Position numbers and translations under genes: made by a program. From Bacillota bacterium (GTDB lineage Bacteria > Bacillota > Clostridia > Oscillospirales > Ethanoligenentaceae), in NCBI GenBank assembly GCA_023391535.1, contig JAEWAU010000031.1, positions 1-36,947 on the forward strand: DNA of 36,947 nt. The letters are read 5' to 3'. Position 1 is the first letter of the stretch. Each line of letters begins with the position of its first letter. Positions 24,037-31,297 of this stretch are shown here, in pieces. A model generated the notes under the pieces. That model was not told the origin of the DNA, did no database searches, and saw only the letters and a program-made list of their open reading frames with translations.

Positions 24037-24702
24037 TTAATCGGAAAGCAGGGTAAAACGGTTCCGGGAAAACCGGAGCGTGCCCTCCTTTTGCATATTG
24101 CCAAGCTCGGTGGAAAGCGCGCTGCGGTCCACACAAAGGTAATCCGCCAGCTCCTGGCGGTCAAACGGAATGGCGAATTCCCGCGCGCCGTGCAGCGCCG
24201 CCTGATCCGAAAGGTAGGCCAGCACCTTTTCCCGGGTGGTGCGCCGGGAAATGTGCTCGATCTTGCGGTTGAGCAGGATGTTTTTGCCCGAAACGATGGA
24301 GAGCATGTTCTCCACAAGCCGCGCGTGGAACGGGCAGGCGGAGGCGCAGGAGGCGACAATGCGTCGGGATTCCAGCCACAGCACCGCGCTTTCGGAGGCG
24401 CTTGCCACCGTGAGCGGGAAATGCTCCGTTTTTCCAAACGCGTACGCTTCGGCGAACAGGTCCCCCGGCTCCGCCTCCGCGAGAATATTCCGGTTCCCCA
24501 TAAAATCCTCTTTACTGATCTGAAGCCGCCCTTCCAGCACGAGGCCCACGCACGGCACCGGCTCCCCTTCCCGCAGCACGGCCGTCTGTTTGGGGTAATG
24601 CGCCCTGCGCGCGTTCAGGCAGACGAGCAGAGCCGGCAGGTCCCCGGGCTCGATGCCCGCAAACAGCGGGGAACGCGCCGCGGCCTCCGAAAGCTTTTCC
24701 AT
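24037..24702 (-). CDS. Crp/Fnr-family transcriptional regulator
   Basis: A 221-residue regulator: an N-terminal cyclic-nucleotide-binding-like beta-barrel (VLREGEPVPCVGLVLEGRLQ, AEPGDLFAEAYAFG), a dimer helix, and a C-terminal winged helix (TTREKVLAYLSDQA, PFDRQELADYLCVDRSALSTELGNMQ, GTLRFSRNRFTLL). Cysteines at about 115 and 119 lie in the dimer-helix region but the N-terminal Fnr cluster cysteines are absent, so the signal may be haem, a redox state or a small molecule. AAAGGAG precedes the ATG. It is divergent from a ferredoxin-cupin-ferredoxin operon. An 18-bp palindrome between them (24747-24764) is its likely site and would allow autorepression and activation of the operon. Confidence 0.92.
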   Translation of the reverse strand: MEKLSEAAARSPLFAGIEPGDLPALLVCLNARRAHYPKQTAVLREGEPVPCVGLVLEGRLQISKEDFMGNRNILAEAEPGDLFAEAYAFGKTEHFPLTVASASESAVLWLESRRIVASCASACPFHARLVENMLSIVSGKNILLNRKIEHISRRTTREKVLAYLSDQAALHGAREFAIPFDRQELADYLCVDRSALSTELGNMQKEGTLRFSRNRFTLLSD

Positions 24703-24746
24703 GCCGTTTTCTCCTTTCGCAGATTTGCAGGCAAAATTTTTCTGTT

Positions 24747-24764
24747 ATGTTGGAATTCCAACAT
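24747..24764. promoter_or_regulatory. Perfect 18-bp palindrome, candidate Crp/Fnr-type site
   Basis: ATGTTGGAATTCCAACAT reads the same on both strands. It lies in the 129-bp divergent region between the Crp/Fnr regulator and the ferredoxin operon. Its centre (24755.5) is about 41.5 bp before the start predicted from the -10 box TACAAT (24785-24790), the class II activator distance of Crp/Fnr proteins. No good -35 box accompanies that -10, as expected for an activated promoter. Confidence 0.75.
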
Positions 24765-24784
24765 CTTTTTTGGTGTAAGTATAG

Positions 24785-24790
24785 TACAAT
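24785..24790 (+). promoter_or_regulatory. -10 box of the ferredoxin-cupin-ferredoxin operon
   Basis: TACAAT at 24785-24790. The hexamer 17 bp upstream (CATCTT) is not a -35 and overlaps the end of the palindrome. The predicted start is near 24797, and GGAGGGG precedes the ATG at 24832. Confidence 0.5.
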
Positions 24791-24831
24791 ACGGTCAGAA
24801 AAACAAGAGGAAACGAAACGGAGGGGTTTAA

Positions 24832-25539
24832 ATGATCCGCAAGGTGATCAAAATAGACGAGGAGAAATGCAACGGCTGCGGTATCTGCGCGCAGGCCTGC
24901 CACGAGGGGGCCATCGGCATTGTGAACGGCAAAGCCCGCCTTCTGCGCGACGATTATTGCGACGGATTGGGCGATTGCCTGCCGACGTGCCCGACAGGCG
25001 CCATCTCCTTTGAGCAGCGCGAGGCCGCCGCTTACGACGTGCAGGCCGTGCAGGCACACCGGAAGCCGGAGGCTCCCGGAATGCGTCCGTCCGGCGGCTG
25101 CCCCGGCAGCATTGCAAAAACGCTGCGCCGTTCCCCGGCAGCCGCGCCGGAGCAGGAGGCTGTGCCCGCCGAAAGCGAGCTGCTGCAGTGGCCGGTGCAG
25201 ATCAAGCTGGTGCCGGTGCGCGCGCCGTATTTCGAGGGTGCTCATCTGCTCGTAGCCGCCGACTGCACCGCCTACGCTTTCGCGGATTTTCACCGGCGGT
25301 TCATGAAAAACCGCGTCACGCTCATCGGCTGCCCTAAGCTCGACGAGGGCGACTACGCCGAAAAGCTCGCGGCTATTCTGCAAAACAACGACATCCGCAG
25401 CGTACACGTGGTGCGGATGCAGGTACCCTGCTGCAGCGGGCTGGAAAACGCCGTGAAACGCGCGCTCCAGGCCAGCGGCAAAATGATTCCGTGGCGCGTA
25501 ACGGTGATTGCGCCCGACGGCGCAGTGGTAGAGGATTGA
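24832..25539 (+). CDS. 4Fe-4S dicluster ferredoxin-like protein
   Basis: A 235-residue protein. The N-terminal 60 residues form a two-cluster ferredoxin: CNGCGICAQACHEG (Cys 13, 16, 19, 23) and YCDGLGDCLPTCPTGAI. A Cys/Pro-rich linker (MRPSGGCPGSIAKTL) follows, then a C-terminal alpha/beta domain (about 120-235) including LVPVRAPYFEGAHLLVAADC, TLIGCPKLDEGDYAEKLAAI and VRMQVPCCSGLENAVKRAL, whose conserved Cys residues could bind another centre. It has no signal peptide. It probably transfers electrons to an unidentified partner. It is first in an operon with a cupin and a small ferredoxin, under the Crp/Fnr palindrome. Similar proteins occur widely in anaerobes, but I know of no established role. 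Confidence 0.88.
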   Translation: MIRKVIKIDEEKCNGCGICAQACHEGAIGIVNGKARLLRDDYCDGLGDCLPTCPTGAISFEQREAAAYDVQAVQAHRKPEAPGMRPSGGCPGSIAKTLRRSPAAAPEQEAVPAESELLQWPVQIKLVPVRAPYFEGAHLLVAADCTAYAFADFHRRFMKNRVTLIGCPKLDEGDYAEKLAAILQNNDIRSVHVVRMQVPCCSGLENAVKRALQASGKMIPWRVTVIAPDGAVVED

Positions 25540-25588
25540 GGTTTCTCGTTGCAATAAGGGATAAAAACCGCAGCAAGGAGGTATTTTG

Positions 25589-25948
25589 ATGCCGGACGTA
25601 TTTCTCAAAAACATCGCACACGAAACGGTGCTCCGCCTCGAAAACCAGATCGCGATTCTGCCCGGGCAGGTTGTGAGCAAAACGCTTGCCCAGAACGGCG
25701 CGGTGAGCGTCACGCTGTTCGCCTTCGACAAAGGCGAGGAGATCGGCACGCACGATTCCGAAGGCGACGCGATGGTGACGGTGCTCGAAGGCGCCGGGCG
25801 CTTCACCGTGGAGGGCAAGCCCTATGCGCTGCGCGCGGGCGAAACGCTTGTGATGCCGGCGGGTAAGCCGCACGCGGTGTTCGCCCCGGAGCCGTTCAAG
25901 ATGCTCCTCACCGTTGTTTTTCCCACCGAAAACGAAGCGGCGGTTTAA
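25589..25948 (+). CDS. Small cupin-domain protein
   Basis: A 119-residue single-domain cupin. The two cupin motifs are visible: GEEIGTHDSEGDAMVTVLEGAGRF-type motif 1 (His and Glu/Asp positions) and motif 2 PAGKPHAVFAPEPF. AAGGAGG stands 7 nt before the ATG at 25589; a TTG one codon earlier is the alternative. It lies 49 bp after the ferredoxin-like gene and 54 bp before the small ferredoxin gene. Small cupins bind a metal and may act as sensors or isomerases. The activity cannot be told from sequence; context suggests a redox- or metal-linked role. Confidence 0.9.
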   Translation: MPDVFLKNIAHETVLRLENQIAILPGQVVSKTLAQNGAVSVTLFAFDKGEEIGTHDSEGDAMVTVLEGAGRFTVEGKPYALRAGETLVMPAGKPHAVFAPEPFKMLLTVVFPTENEAAV

Positions 25949-26002
25949 ATTCCGCCCACAGCATTTCCAGAAAAGATTGTAAACCGTGAAAGGAGAATTT
26001 TC

Positions 26003-26191
26003 ATGAAAGTGGTTCTGGATCATTCCGGCTGCATCGGCTGCGGCCTTTGCGTGGAAACCTGCCCGGAGGTGTTCCGCATGGCGGACGACGGCTTGGCCGA
26101 GGTGCATGAGCAGCCCGGCGAAGCCGAGCTCGACGCCGTGAAAGAGGCGGAGGAAGGCTGCCCCGTTTCCGTCATCCATGCGGACGATTGA
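26003..26191 (+). CDS. Small single-cluster ferredoxin
   Basis: A 62-residue acidic ferredoxin. CIGCGLCVETCPEVF gives three Cys of one cluster plus the distal CP, and EEGCPVSVI supplies the fourth ligand. This matches single [4Fe-4S] ferredoxins of the Thermotoga/Desulfovibrio type. AAAGGAG precedes the ATG. It is the last gene of the Crp/Fnr-linked operon, immediately followed by a very strong terminator. Presumed role: electron carrier for the dicluster protein or another reductase. Confidence 0.93.
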   Translation: MKVVLDHSGCIGCGLCVETCPEVFRMADDGLAEVHEQPGEAELDAVKEAEEGCPVSVIHADD

Positions 26192-26198
26192 TTTTCCG

Positions 26199-26254
26199 CC
26201 GCAAAAAAAGCGCCGCGAAGCGAACGAATCCGCTTCGCGGCGCTTTTTTTGCGG
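26199..26254 (+). terminator. Terminator of the ferredoxin operon
   Basis: A perfect 24-bp inverted repeat (26199-26222 with 26231-26254) with an 8-nt loop, a GC-rich stem and T7 in the outer arm. It begins 8 bp after the ferredoxin stop. Between here and 26647 no gene is seen. A possible -10 (TACAAT, 26438-26443) for the next gene lacks a good -35. Confidence 0.92.
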
Positions 26255-26647
26255 GCTGTTTTCGCCCGGACGCGGGCGTGCGGCTCGCACCGCGAAGAAC
26301 CGCCGCCGGGAAGCAAATTGAAAAGCCGCCAAACGCAGGGCATGTTTTTACCGCTTTTCCCGTTTTCGAGACGCTCGTTCCATGAAAATCCGGAAAAATT
26401 TTAATTTTATTCAACACTTGGGGCCGCATTTCTAATACAATAAACTACAGCGATCCAATGCGGAGAACGGGAGCTCGCCGAATTGCCGTGAGCCGAACGT
26501 TCTTCTCTTTTCATATCGTTCATACCGTAAAGATTTTTTTGCATACATACGGCCGTCCGGCCCGAGCCGCCGCGGGTGCGCTCTCCGCAAACAGGAGAGC
26601 GCACGCCCGCGCCCTCCGGCACGGAGAACGTCCGCGAAGAAGCCGCT

Positions 26648-29134
26648 ATGAAACAACTCGCCGACCTGCTCGCCCAACTGGCTCCCGAAGAAAAAGCCGC
26701 TCTGCTCGAAGGCACCCATTCCTGGAGCACCAACGCCGTGCCGCGTCTGGGCATCCCCTCCCTGTTCCTCACGGACGGGCCGCACGGGCTGCGCAAGGTG
26801 CGCCATCCCGGCGCGGGCTTCGATCTGGCGGATAACGCGCACGCCTCCGCTTTCCCCACCTCCGCGGCCGTGGCGTCCTCGTGGGATACCGGCAACGCGT
26901 ACCGCGCGGGCAGGGCCATCGCCGCCGAATGCCTCGCCGCGGGCACGGACGTTCTGCTCGCGCCCGGCGTCAACATCAAGCGCAGCCCGCTGTGCGGGCG
27001 GAATTTCGAGTATTATTCCGAGGACCCGCTGCTCTCCGGCGCGTTCGGCTCCGCGTTCGTGCGCGGCGTTCAAAGCCTGGGCGTGGGCTGCTGCGTCAAG
27101 CACTTCGCGGCCAATTCCTGCGAGGGAAACCGTTTTGAGGGCGACAGCGAGGTGGATGAGCGGGCGCTGCGCGAAATTTACCTGCGCGCGTTCGAAAAAA
27201 CCGTCAAAGAGGCCCGGCCTTACGCGGTGATGTGCGCCTATAACCGGGTGAACGGCACTTTCGCCTCGCAGAACCGCCGGCTCCTCACCGACGTGCTGCG
27301 CGGCGAGTGGGGCTTTGACGGCCCCGTGATTTCGGACTGGGGAGCCACCTGCGACCGCGTCCGGGGGGTTCTCGCCGGGTGCGACCTCGATATGCCGGGA
27401 GGCGTAACACACAACCGGGCGAGCATCCTCGCCGCCGTGAAGAGCGGCATGCTCCCCATGCCGGCGCTTAACCGTGCGGCCGGCCGCATGCTGGGCCTGA
27501 TCGAGGCCTGCGGCGCCGCGCGCCGCGGGAGCGCGTACACGCAGGAGGAGCACGCCGCCCTTGCGTGCGAGGTGGCCGAAGACTGCGCCGTGCTGCTCAA
27601 AAACGACGGCACCCTGCCGCTGAACGGAACGGAAAAGCTGCTGGCGGTGGGGGAATTTTTCGAAAAGATGCGCTATCAGGGCGCCGGCTCCTCGCTCGTC
27701 AACCCGCCCCATGTCACCGCGCCGCGCGACGCGTTTGCGCGCCGCGGAATCCGCTTCCGGTACGAGAAGGGCTTCCGCTGCTTTTCGCGCGAGCGCGACC
27801 CGGCGCTCGAACGCGCGGCGCTCGCCGCGGCAGAGCGCGCGGATACCGTTCTGTTCTTCGGGGGGCTGACGGATTTCGACGAAAGCGAAGGGTTCGACCG
27901 CGCGGGGATGGAACTGCCGGAAAACCAGACGGCGCTGCTGGAAGCGCTTACTTCCGCCGGGAAAAAGGTAGTTCTGGTGCTGTTCGCGGGCGCGCCCGTG
28001 GAACTGCCGCAGTTTGGCAGGCTTTCGGCGCTGCTCGATATGATGCTCCCCGGCATGGAAGGCGGCGAGGCGGCTGCCGCGCTGCTTTTCGGCGAGGCGA
28101 GCCCCTCGGGCAAGCTGGCGGAGAGCTGGCCGCTCCGGGCGGAGGATTCCTCCTGCGCCGCGGATTTCGGACGCAGCCCGGTGGCGCTCTATTACGAGAG
28201 CATCTACGTCGGCTACCGGTTTTACGATAAGGCGAAAACGCGGCTGCGTTTCCCCTTTGGATATGGGCTTTCCTATACGTCGTTTGCCTACCGGAACCTT
28301 TCCGTGCGCCGGGAAGGCGGGAACGTGCTGGTTGCGGCCGAGATTGCCAACACCGGCGCGCGAGACGGCGCCGAAGCGGTGCAGCTCTACGTGAAGAACC
28401 CGTCCGGCGGGGTGTTCAAGGCGGAAAAGGAGCTGCGCGCGTTCACAAAGGTCTTTCTGCGCGCGGGAGAGAGCAAAACCGTGACGCTGCGTTTTTCCGT
28501 AACCGACCTCGCCTATTGGAACATCCGCCGGGGCTGGGTGGTGGAAAACGGCGGGTACGAAATCCTCGTGGGCGCTTCCTGCGCCGATATCCGGCTGAAA
28601 GCCCCCCTGGCCGTAACAGGCGAGCCGGAAGAATCCTCTCCCTTCCCCGCTGCCGTGGAAGCGGCTTACGCCGCGCCGCCCAAATCGGTTCCGGCCTGCT
28701 TCGCGCAGCTGCTGGGCCGCCCCGTACCCAAAGCGCCGCCCGCGCTGCCGCTGACGATGGAATCCCCGCTCGAAGAGTTCCGGCGCACGCCCGTAGGGCT
28801 CGCGCTCTATCTGTTCGCGATGCACGCCGCCCGCAAGGACTACCGGCGGGCGCAAAAGCTCCCGGATTCCCCGGAGCGCGACCTGCGCCTGAAAAACACC
28901 TATTTCATCGCGCGGCAGCTGCCCTATAACTCCGGGCGCTCGCTGTGCATGTCCTCCGGCGGGCAGCTGCCATACCATACGGCGGAAGGGCTGGTGGAGC
29001 TGGCTAACGGCCGGCTGCTGCGGGGCGCTCGGGCGCTCCTGCAAAAGGAAACGGTTCCTCCCCTGCCGGCCGATACCCAGACGGCGCCCCCTCCGGAGGA
29101 GCCGGCGCGCGCCGCCGCGGGCAGAAATGCCTGA
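26648..29134 (+). CDS. Glycoside hydrolase family 3 beta-glucosidase
   Basis: An 828-residue GH3 enzyme of the BglB type, hydrolysing beta-glucosides. Motifs: LTDGPHGLR (42-50), APGVNIKRSPLCGRNFEYYSEDP (105-127), KHFAAN (151-156) and GPVISDW, with nucleophile D230. Then come the alpha/beta sandwich domain (GMELPENQTALLEAL) and the fibronectin-III-like domain (FGYGLSYTSFAYRNL, ELRAFTKVFLRAGESKTV). A C-terminal extension of roughly 150 residues (MESPLEEFRRTPVGLALYLF...) is an added helical region seen in some clostridial GH3 proteins. No signal peptide, so cytoplasmic. The start at 26648 is chosen by alignment; its Shine-Dalgarno site is weak (GAAGAAG). It stands alone, apart from the mannoside locus. 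Confidence 0.93.
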   Translation: MKQLADLLAQLAPEEKAALLEGTHSWSTNAVPRLGIPSLFLTDGPHGLRKVRHPGAGFDLADNAHASAFPTSAAVASSWDTGNAYRAGRAIAAECLAAGTDVLLAPGVNIKRSPLCGRNFEYYSEDPLLSGAFGSAFVRGVQSLGVGCCVKHFAANSCEGNRFEGDSEVDERALREIYLRAFEKTVKEARPYAVMCAYNRVNGTFASQNRRLLTDVLRGEWGFDGPVISDWGATCDRVRGVLAGCDLDMPGGVTHNRASILAAVKSGMLPMPALNRAAGRMLGLIEACGAARRGSAYTQEEHAALACEVAEDCAVLLKNDGTLPLNGTEKLLAVGEFFEKMRYQGAGSSLVNPPHVTAPRDAFARRGIRFRYEKGFRCFSRERDPALERAALAAAERADTVLFFGGLTDFDESEGFDRAGMELPENQTALLEALTSAGKKVVLVLFAGAPVELPQFGRLSALLDMMLPGMEGGEAAAALLFGEASPSGKLAESWPLRAEDSSCAADFGRSPVALYYESIYVGYRFYDKAKTRLRFPFGYGLSYTSFAYRNLSVRREGGNVLVAAEIANTGARDGAEAVQLYVKNPSGGVFKAEKELRAFTKVFLRAGESKTVTLRFSVTDLAYWNIRRGWVVENGGYEILVGASCADIRLKAPLAVTGEPEESSPFPAAVEAAYAAPPKSVPACFAQLLGRPVPKAPPALPLTMESPLEEFRRTPVGLALYLFAMHAARKDYRRAQKLPDSPERDLRLKNTYFIARQLPYNSGRSLCMSSGGQLPYHTAEGLVELANGRLLRGARALLQKETVPPLPADTQTAPPPEEPARAAAGRNA

Positions 29135-29172
29135 TGCGGATCTGTTTTCGCTTCCCGTACGTTCTGAAAAAA

Positions 29173-29226
29173 GCGCGGCGCAACCGGCGGTTGACGGAAT
29201 GTCCGCCCCCGTTGGTTGCGCCGCGC
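29173..29226 (+). terminator. Hairpin after the GH3 gene
   Basis: GCGCGGCGCAACC (29173-29185) pairs with GGTTGCGCCGCGC (29214-29226), followed by GTCGTTTTCC. The T-run is modest. The right arm contains TTGCGC (29216-29221), which with TATGAT (29239-29244) at 17 bp may be the promoter of the following XRE gene, so the two signals overlap. Confidence 0.6.
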
Positions 29227-29355
29227 GTCGTTTTCCGGTATGATAGGCATGAAAATAACGAATCTCCGGTAAGGCTGCGGATTAAAAACGCCTCAAAAAC
29301 CATAGGGGTTTTCCGCTTTTGAGTCGGATTCCTATGACGAGTTGGAGTGATTAGA

Positions 29356-30153
29356 ATGACGTTACCCGAAACATTGCGGGAGCTGCGCAGAAAAGCGGGC
29401 CTTTCACAGGAGGAGCTGGCCGATGCCGTGGGAGTGACGCGCCAGGCGGTTTCCAAGTGGGAATCCGGGCAGTCGTCCCCCGATATCGACCGTCTGGTGG
29501 CGCTGAGCGACCTGTTCCGCGTAAGCCTCGACACGCTGGTAAAAGGCACGCCGCAGCCCGAGGAGGCCGAAACCGGCAGCCCGGAACCGCCGCTTTTCCG
29601 CACCCGGGAACGGGAATATGAGTACAAAAGCAAACGGAGCATCGGCGGCATTCCGCTTTTGCATATCCATATCGGCCTCGGGCGGGGGCTGCGCCGGCCC
29701 TGCGTGGCAAAGGGCATCGTCGCCGTCGGGGACATTTCCATCGGGGCGGTTTCGCTGGGCATCCTCGCGCTGGGAGGGGTATGCTTCGGCGCGTTCGCCT
29801 GCGGCGTTTTTTGCCTCGGGGCGCTGGCCGTGGGGCTGCTGTTCGCCGTGGGCGGCGCGGCGGCCGGGGCCGTGGCTCTGGGCGGGCTGGCCTTCGGGCT
29901 GCTTGCCATGGGCGGGAGCGCCGTGGGCGTTTACGCCGTGGGCGGCGCGGCGGTGGCTTCGCAGGTCGCCGTGGGCGGGTACGCCAGCGGCCCTGTCGCC
30001 ATCGGCGAAACGGTGCGCGGGGTTTATACGCTGGTCGATTACAGCCATCAGCTTGCCGGTATTCCCCGCGCGCAGGCCGCCGCGCTCATCCGCCGCGCTT
30101 ACCCGCACATCTGGCCGCCCGTTTTCCGCCTGCTGGTTTCGTTTTTCCAATAA
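29356..30153 (+). CDS. XRE-family regulator with hydrophobic Gly/Ala-repeat tail
   Basis: A 265-residue protein. The N-terminal helix-turn-helix of the Cro/C1 (XRE) type is TLRELRRKAGLSQEELADAV, TRQAVSKWESGQSSPDIDRL and LVALSDLFRVSLDTLVKG (to about 65), then a charged linker. The C-terminal half (about 115-225) is a run of short repeats of GxxAxG form (GIVAVGDISIGAVSLGILAL, GGVCFGAFACGVFCLGALAV and so on). These could form membrane segments or a left-handed parallel beta structure. GGAG lies 8 nt before the ATG at 29356, and the GTG at 29347 is within that site. Clostridia have related XRE proteins with such tails; ligand and targets are unknown. No partner gene is adjacent, and a strong terminator follows. 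Confidence 0.85.
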   Translation: MTLPETLRELRRKAGLSQEELADAVGVTRQAVSKWESGQSSPDIDRLVALSDLFRVSLDTLVKGTPQPEEAETGSPEPPLFRTREREYEYKSKRSIGGIPLLHIHIGLGRGLRRPCVAKGIVAVGDISIGAVSLGILALGGVCFGAFACGVFCLGALAVGLLFAVGGAAAGAVALGGLAFGLLAMGGSAVGVYAVGGAAVASQVAVGGYASGPVAIGETVRGVYTLVDYSHQLAGIPRAQAAALIRRAYPHIWPPVFRLLVSFFQ

Positions 30154-30194
30154 TGCAAACAAACCGCGCGGCCGGCTTCAAACACATGCCCGCA

Positions 30195-30249
30195 AGCAAA
30201 AAAGCAGCTTTCCGGGGCGAAAACGCCGCCTGGAAAAGCTGCTTTTGCT
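30195..30249 (+). terminator. Terminator between XRE gene and small membrane-protein gene
   Basis: AGCAAAAAAGCAGCTTTCC (30195-30213) pairs with GGAAAAGCTGCTTTTGCT (30232-30249). T-runs on both strands mean it can serve both convergent units. Confidence 0.88.
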
Positions 30250-30279
30250 GTTTACGTGCGAGAACCGGCGTCGAGCCGT

Positions 30280-30432
30280 TTACGCCACGCCGCAATCGAT
30301 ATAATCTTCCCACTTTTCGTTATAGGCCTTTTCGCGGGAAAACCGGTACAAAAAAAACGCCACCGCGCTCGTAACGGCAAACAAAACGGCGGCGGCCACC
30401 AATATCGCGCTGATCGAATGTTTCAACTTCAT
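30280..30432 (-). CDS. 50-residue single-pass membrane protein
   Basis: The frame opens further upstream, but the ATG at 30432 has GGAGGTG 8 nt before it and a near-consensus promoter (30476-30504), giving a leader of about 37 nt. The protein MKLKHSISAILVAAAVLFAV continues through a second hydrophobic stretch to one membrane helix (about 8-28), then a charged tail ending WEDYIDCGVA. Topology: short basic N-terminus inside, acidic tail with one Cys. I do not recognise a named family. The strong expression signals make it a real gene. It stands between two terminators as a single-gene unit, upstream of which lies rpsT. Confidence 0.75.
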   Translation of the reverse strand: MKLKHSISAILVAAAVLFAVTSAVAFFLYRFSREKAYNEKWEDYIDCGVA

Positions 30433-30475
30433 CGCATCTGCACCTCCGTTAGGACATAGGCTTTTGCCTTTTCCT

Positions 30476-30504
30476 ATCATATGCCACGCGGCGCGCAAAG
30501 TCAA
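30476..30504 (-). promoter_or_regulatory. Promoter of the 50-residue membrane protein gene
   Basis: On the minus strand TTGACT (30499-30504), 17 bp, TATGAT (30476-30481). Ten of twelve consensus bases match at optimal spacing; predicted start near 30469. Confidence 0.8.
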
Positions 30505-30603
30505 TAGAAAGGTTCGCCGTTCGCACCGGGCCTTTGTGTTCATTCACCACAAACCGGACGCCCGCCACCCGAAACGCAGCGTTTTCCCGAAGATACGAAA
30601 AGA

Positions 30604-30640
30604 GGTGCTGCAAAATGAAGCTTGTTCATTCTGCAACACC
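30604..30640 (-). terminator. Hairpin after rpsT
   Basis: GGTGCTGCAAAATGAA (30604-30619) pairs with TTCATTCTGCAACACC (30625-30640) with two small interruptions. On the minus strand TCTTTTCG follows. It lies about 60 bp past the rpsT stop. Confidence 0.6.
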
Positions 30641-30699
30641 CGGCGAAAGTTCTGAGGATGAATCCGCGCGGACACATCCGCAGCAACCGCAGCGGGCGT

Positions 30700-30966
30700 T
30701 TAAGCCTGCGCGGAACCTTTGCTGGCGAGCGTTAGCTTGGATTTTCTCCTTGCGGCGGTGTTCTTATGAAGAACGCCCTTCGCAACGGCCTTGTCGATGC
30801 TCACGATGGCGGCCTTGAGAGCTTCGTCTTTATTCTCCGAGCCTGTGGAAATCGCAACATCGGCCTTTTTAATGCTCGTATGGAGCGCAGATTTCAGCGA
30901 TTTATTGCGCAGGGCTTTAACCGCATTGACCTTCACGCGCTTTTTGGCAGATTTGATATTGGGCAC
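30700..30966 (-). CDS. rpsT: 30S ribosomal protein S20
   Basis: An 88-residue basic protein that binds 16S rRNA in the small subunit. It begins MPNIKSAKKRVKVNAVKALR and contains the family segments SIDKAVAKGVLHKNTAARRKS and KLTLA near the C-terminus. The start is GTG at 30966 with AAAGGAGGTG 5 nt upstream. It has its own strong promoter (31002-31030). Transcription is divergent from gpr, the usual arrangement near gpr-lepA in Firmicutes. Confidence 0.98.
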   Translation of the reverse strand: MPNIKSAKKRVKVNAVKALRNKSLKSALHTSIKKADVAISTGSENKDEALKAAIVSIDKAVAKGVLHKNTAARRKSKLTLASKGSAQA

Positions 30967-31001
30967 GGTGACACCTCCTTTTCATATAACAAACAAAAGT
31001 T

Positions 31002-31030
31002 ATTTTACCATTTTCGCCGCAAAAAATCAA
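31002..31030 (-). promoter_or_regulatory. Promoter of rpsT
   Basis: On the minus strand TTGATT (31025-31030), 17 bp, TAAAAT (31002-31007), with an extended -10 TGG directly before. Start predicted near 30995. Confidence 0.8.
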
Positions 31031-31134
31031 CCGTTTTTTCAAAATATGCATGTTGCGGGAGCGCGCTTTCCGTTTTTCGTCCCAAAATGCCCGGCCACGC
31101 CCCCGCCCGCCTGCCCGGGCCGGAAAATTCGGGG

Positions 31135-31163
31135 CTATAATTTGCCGGATTGCGAACATACTA
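31135..31163 (+). promoter_or_regulatory. Candidate SigG/SigF-type promoter of gpr
   Basis: CATACTA (31157-31163) matches the forespore sigma-G -10 consensus CATNNTA. CTATA (31135-31139), 17 bp upstream, matches GYATA at four of five positions. gpr is known in Bacillus to be transcribed in the forespore by SigF/SigG. The predicted start near 31170 leaves a leader of about 125 nt. Confidence 0.5.
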
Positions 31164-31297
31164 ATCACAGCGTTTCCGGTTTTTGGAGGAACTTTTCTTG
31201 CGTTCCCTGTTCCCTCAAGAGGCGGGCGGCAAAACGCGCGGATGCGACAATCCCGGCACGGCCGTGCGGTGCTGCCGGGCTGAAAGGTGACAAAACC

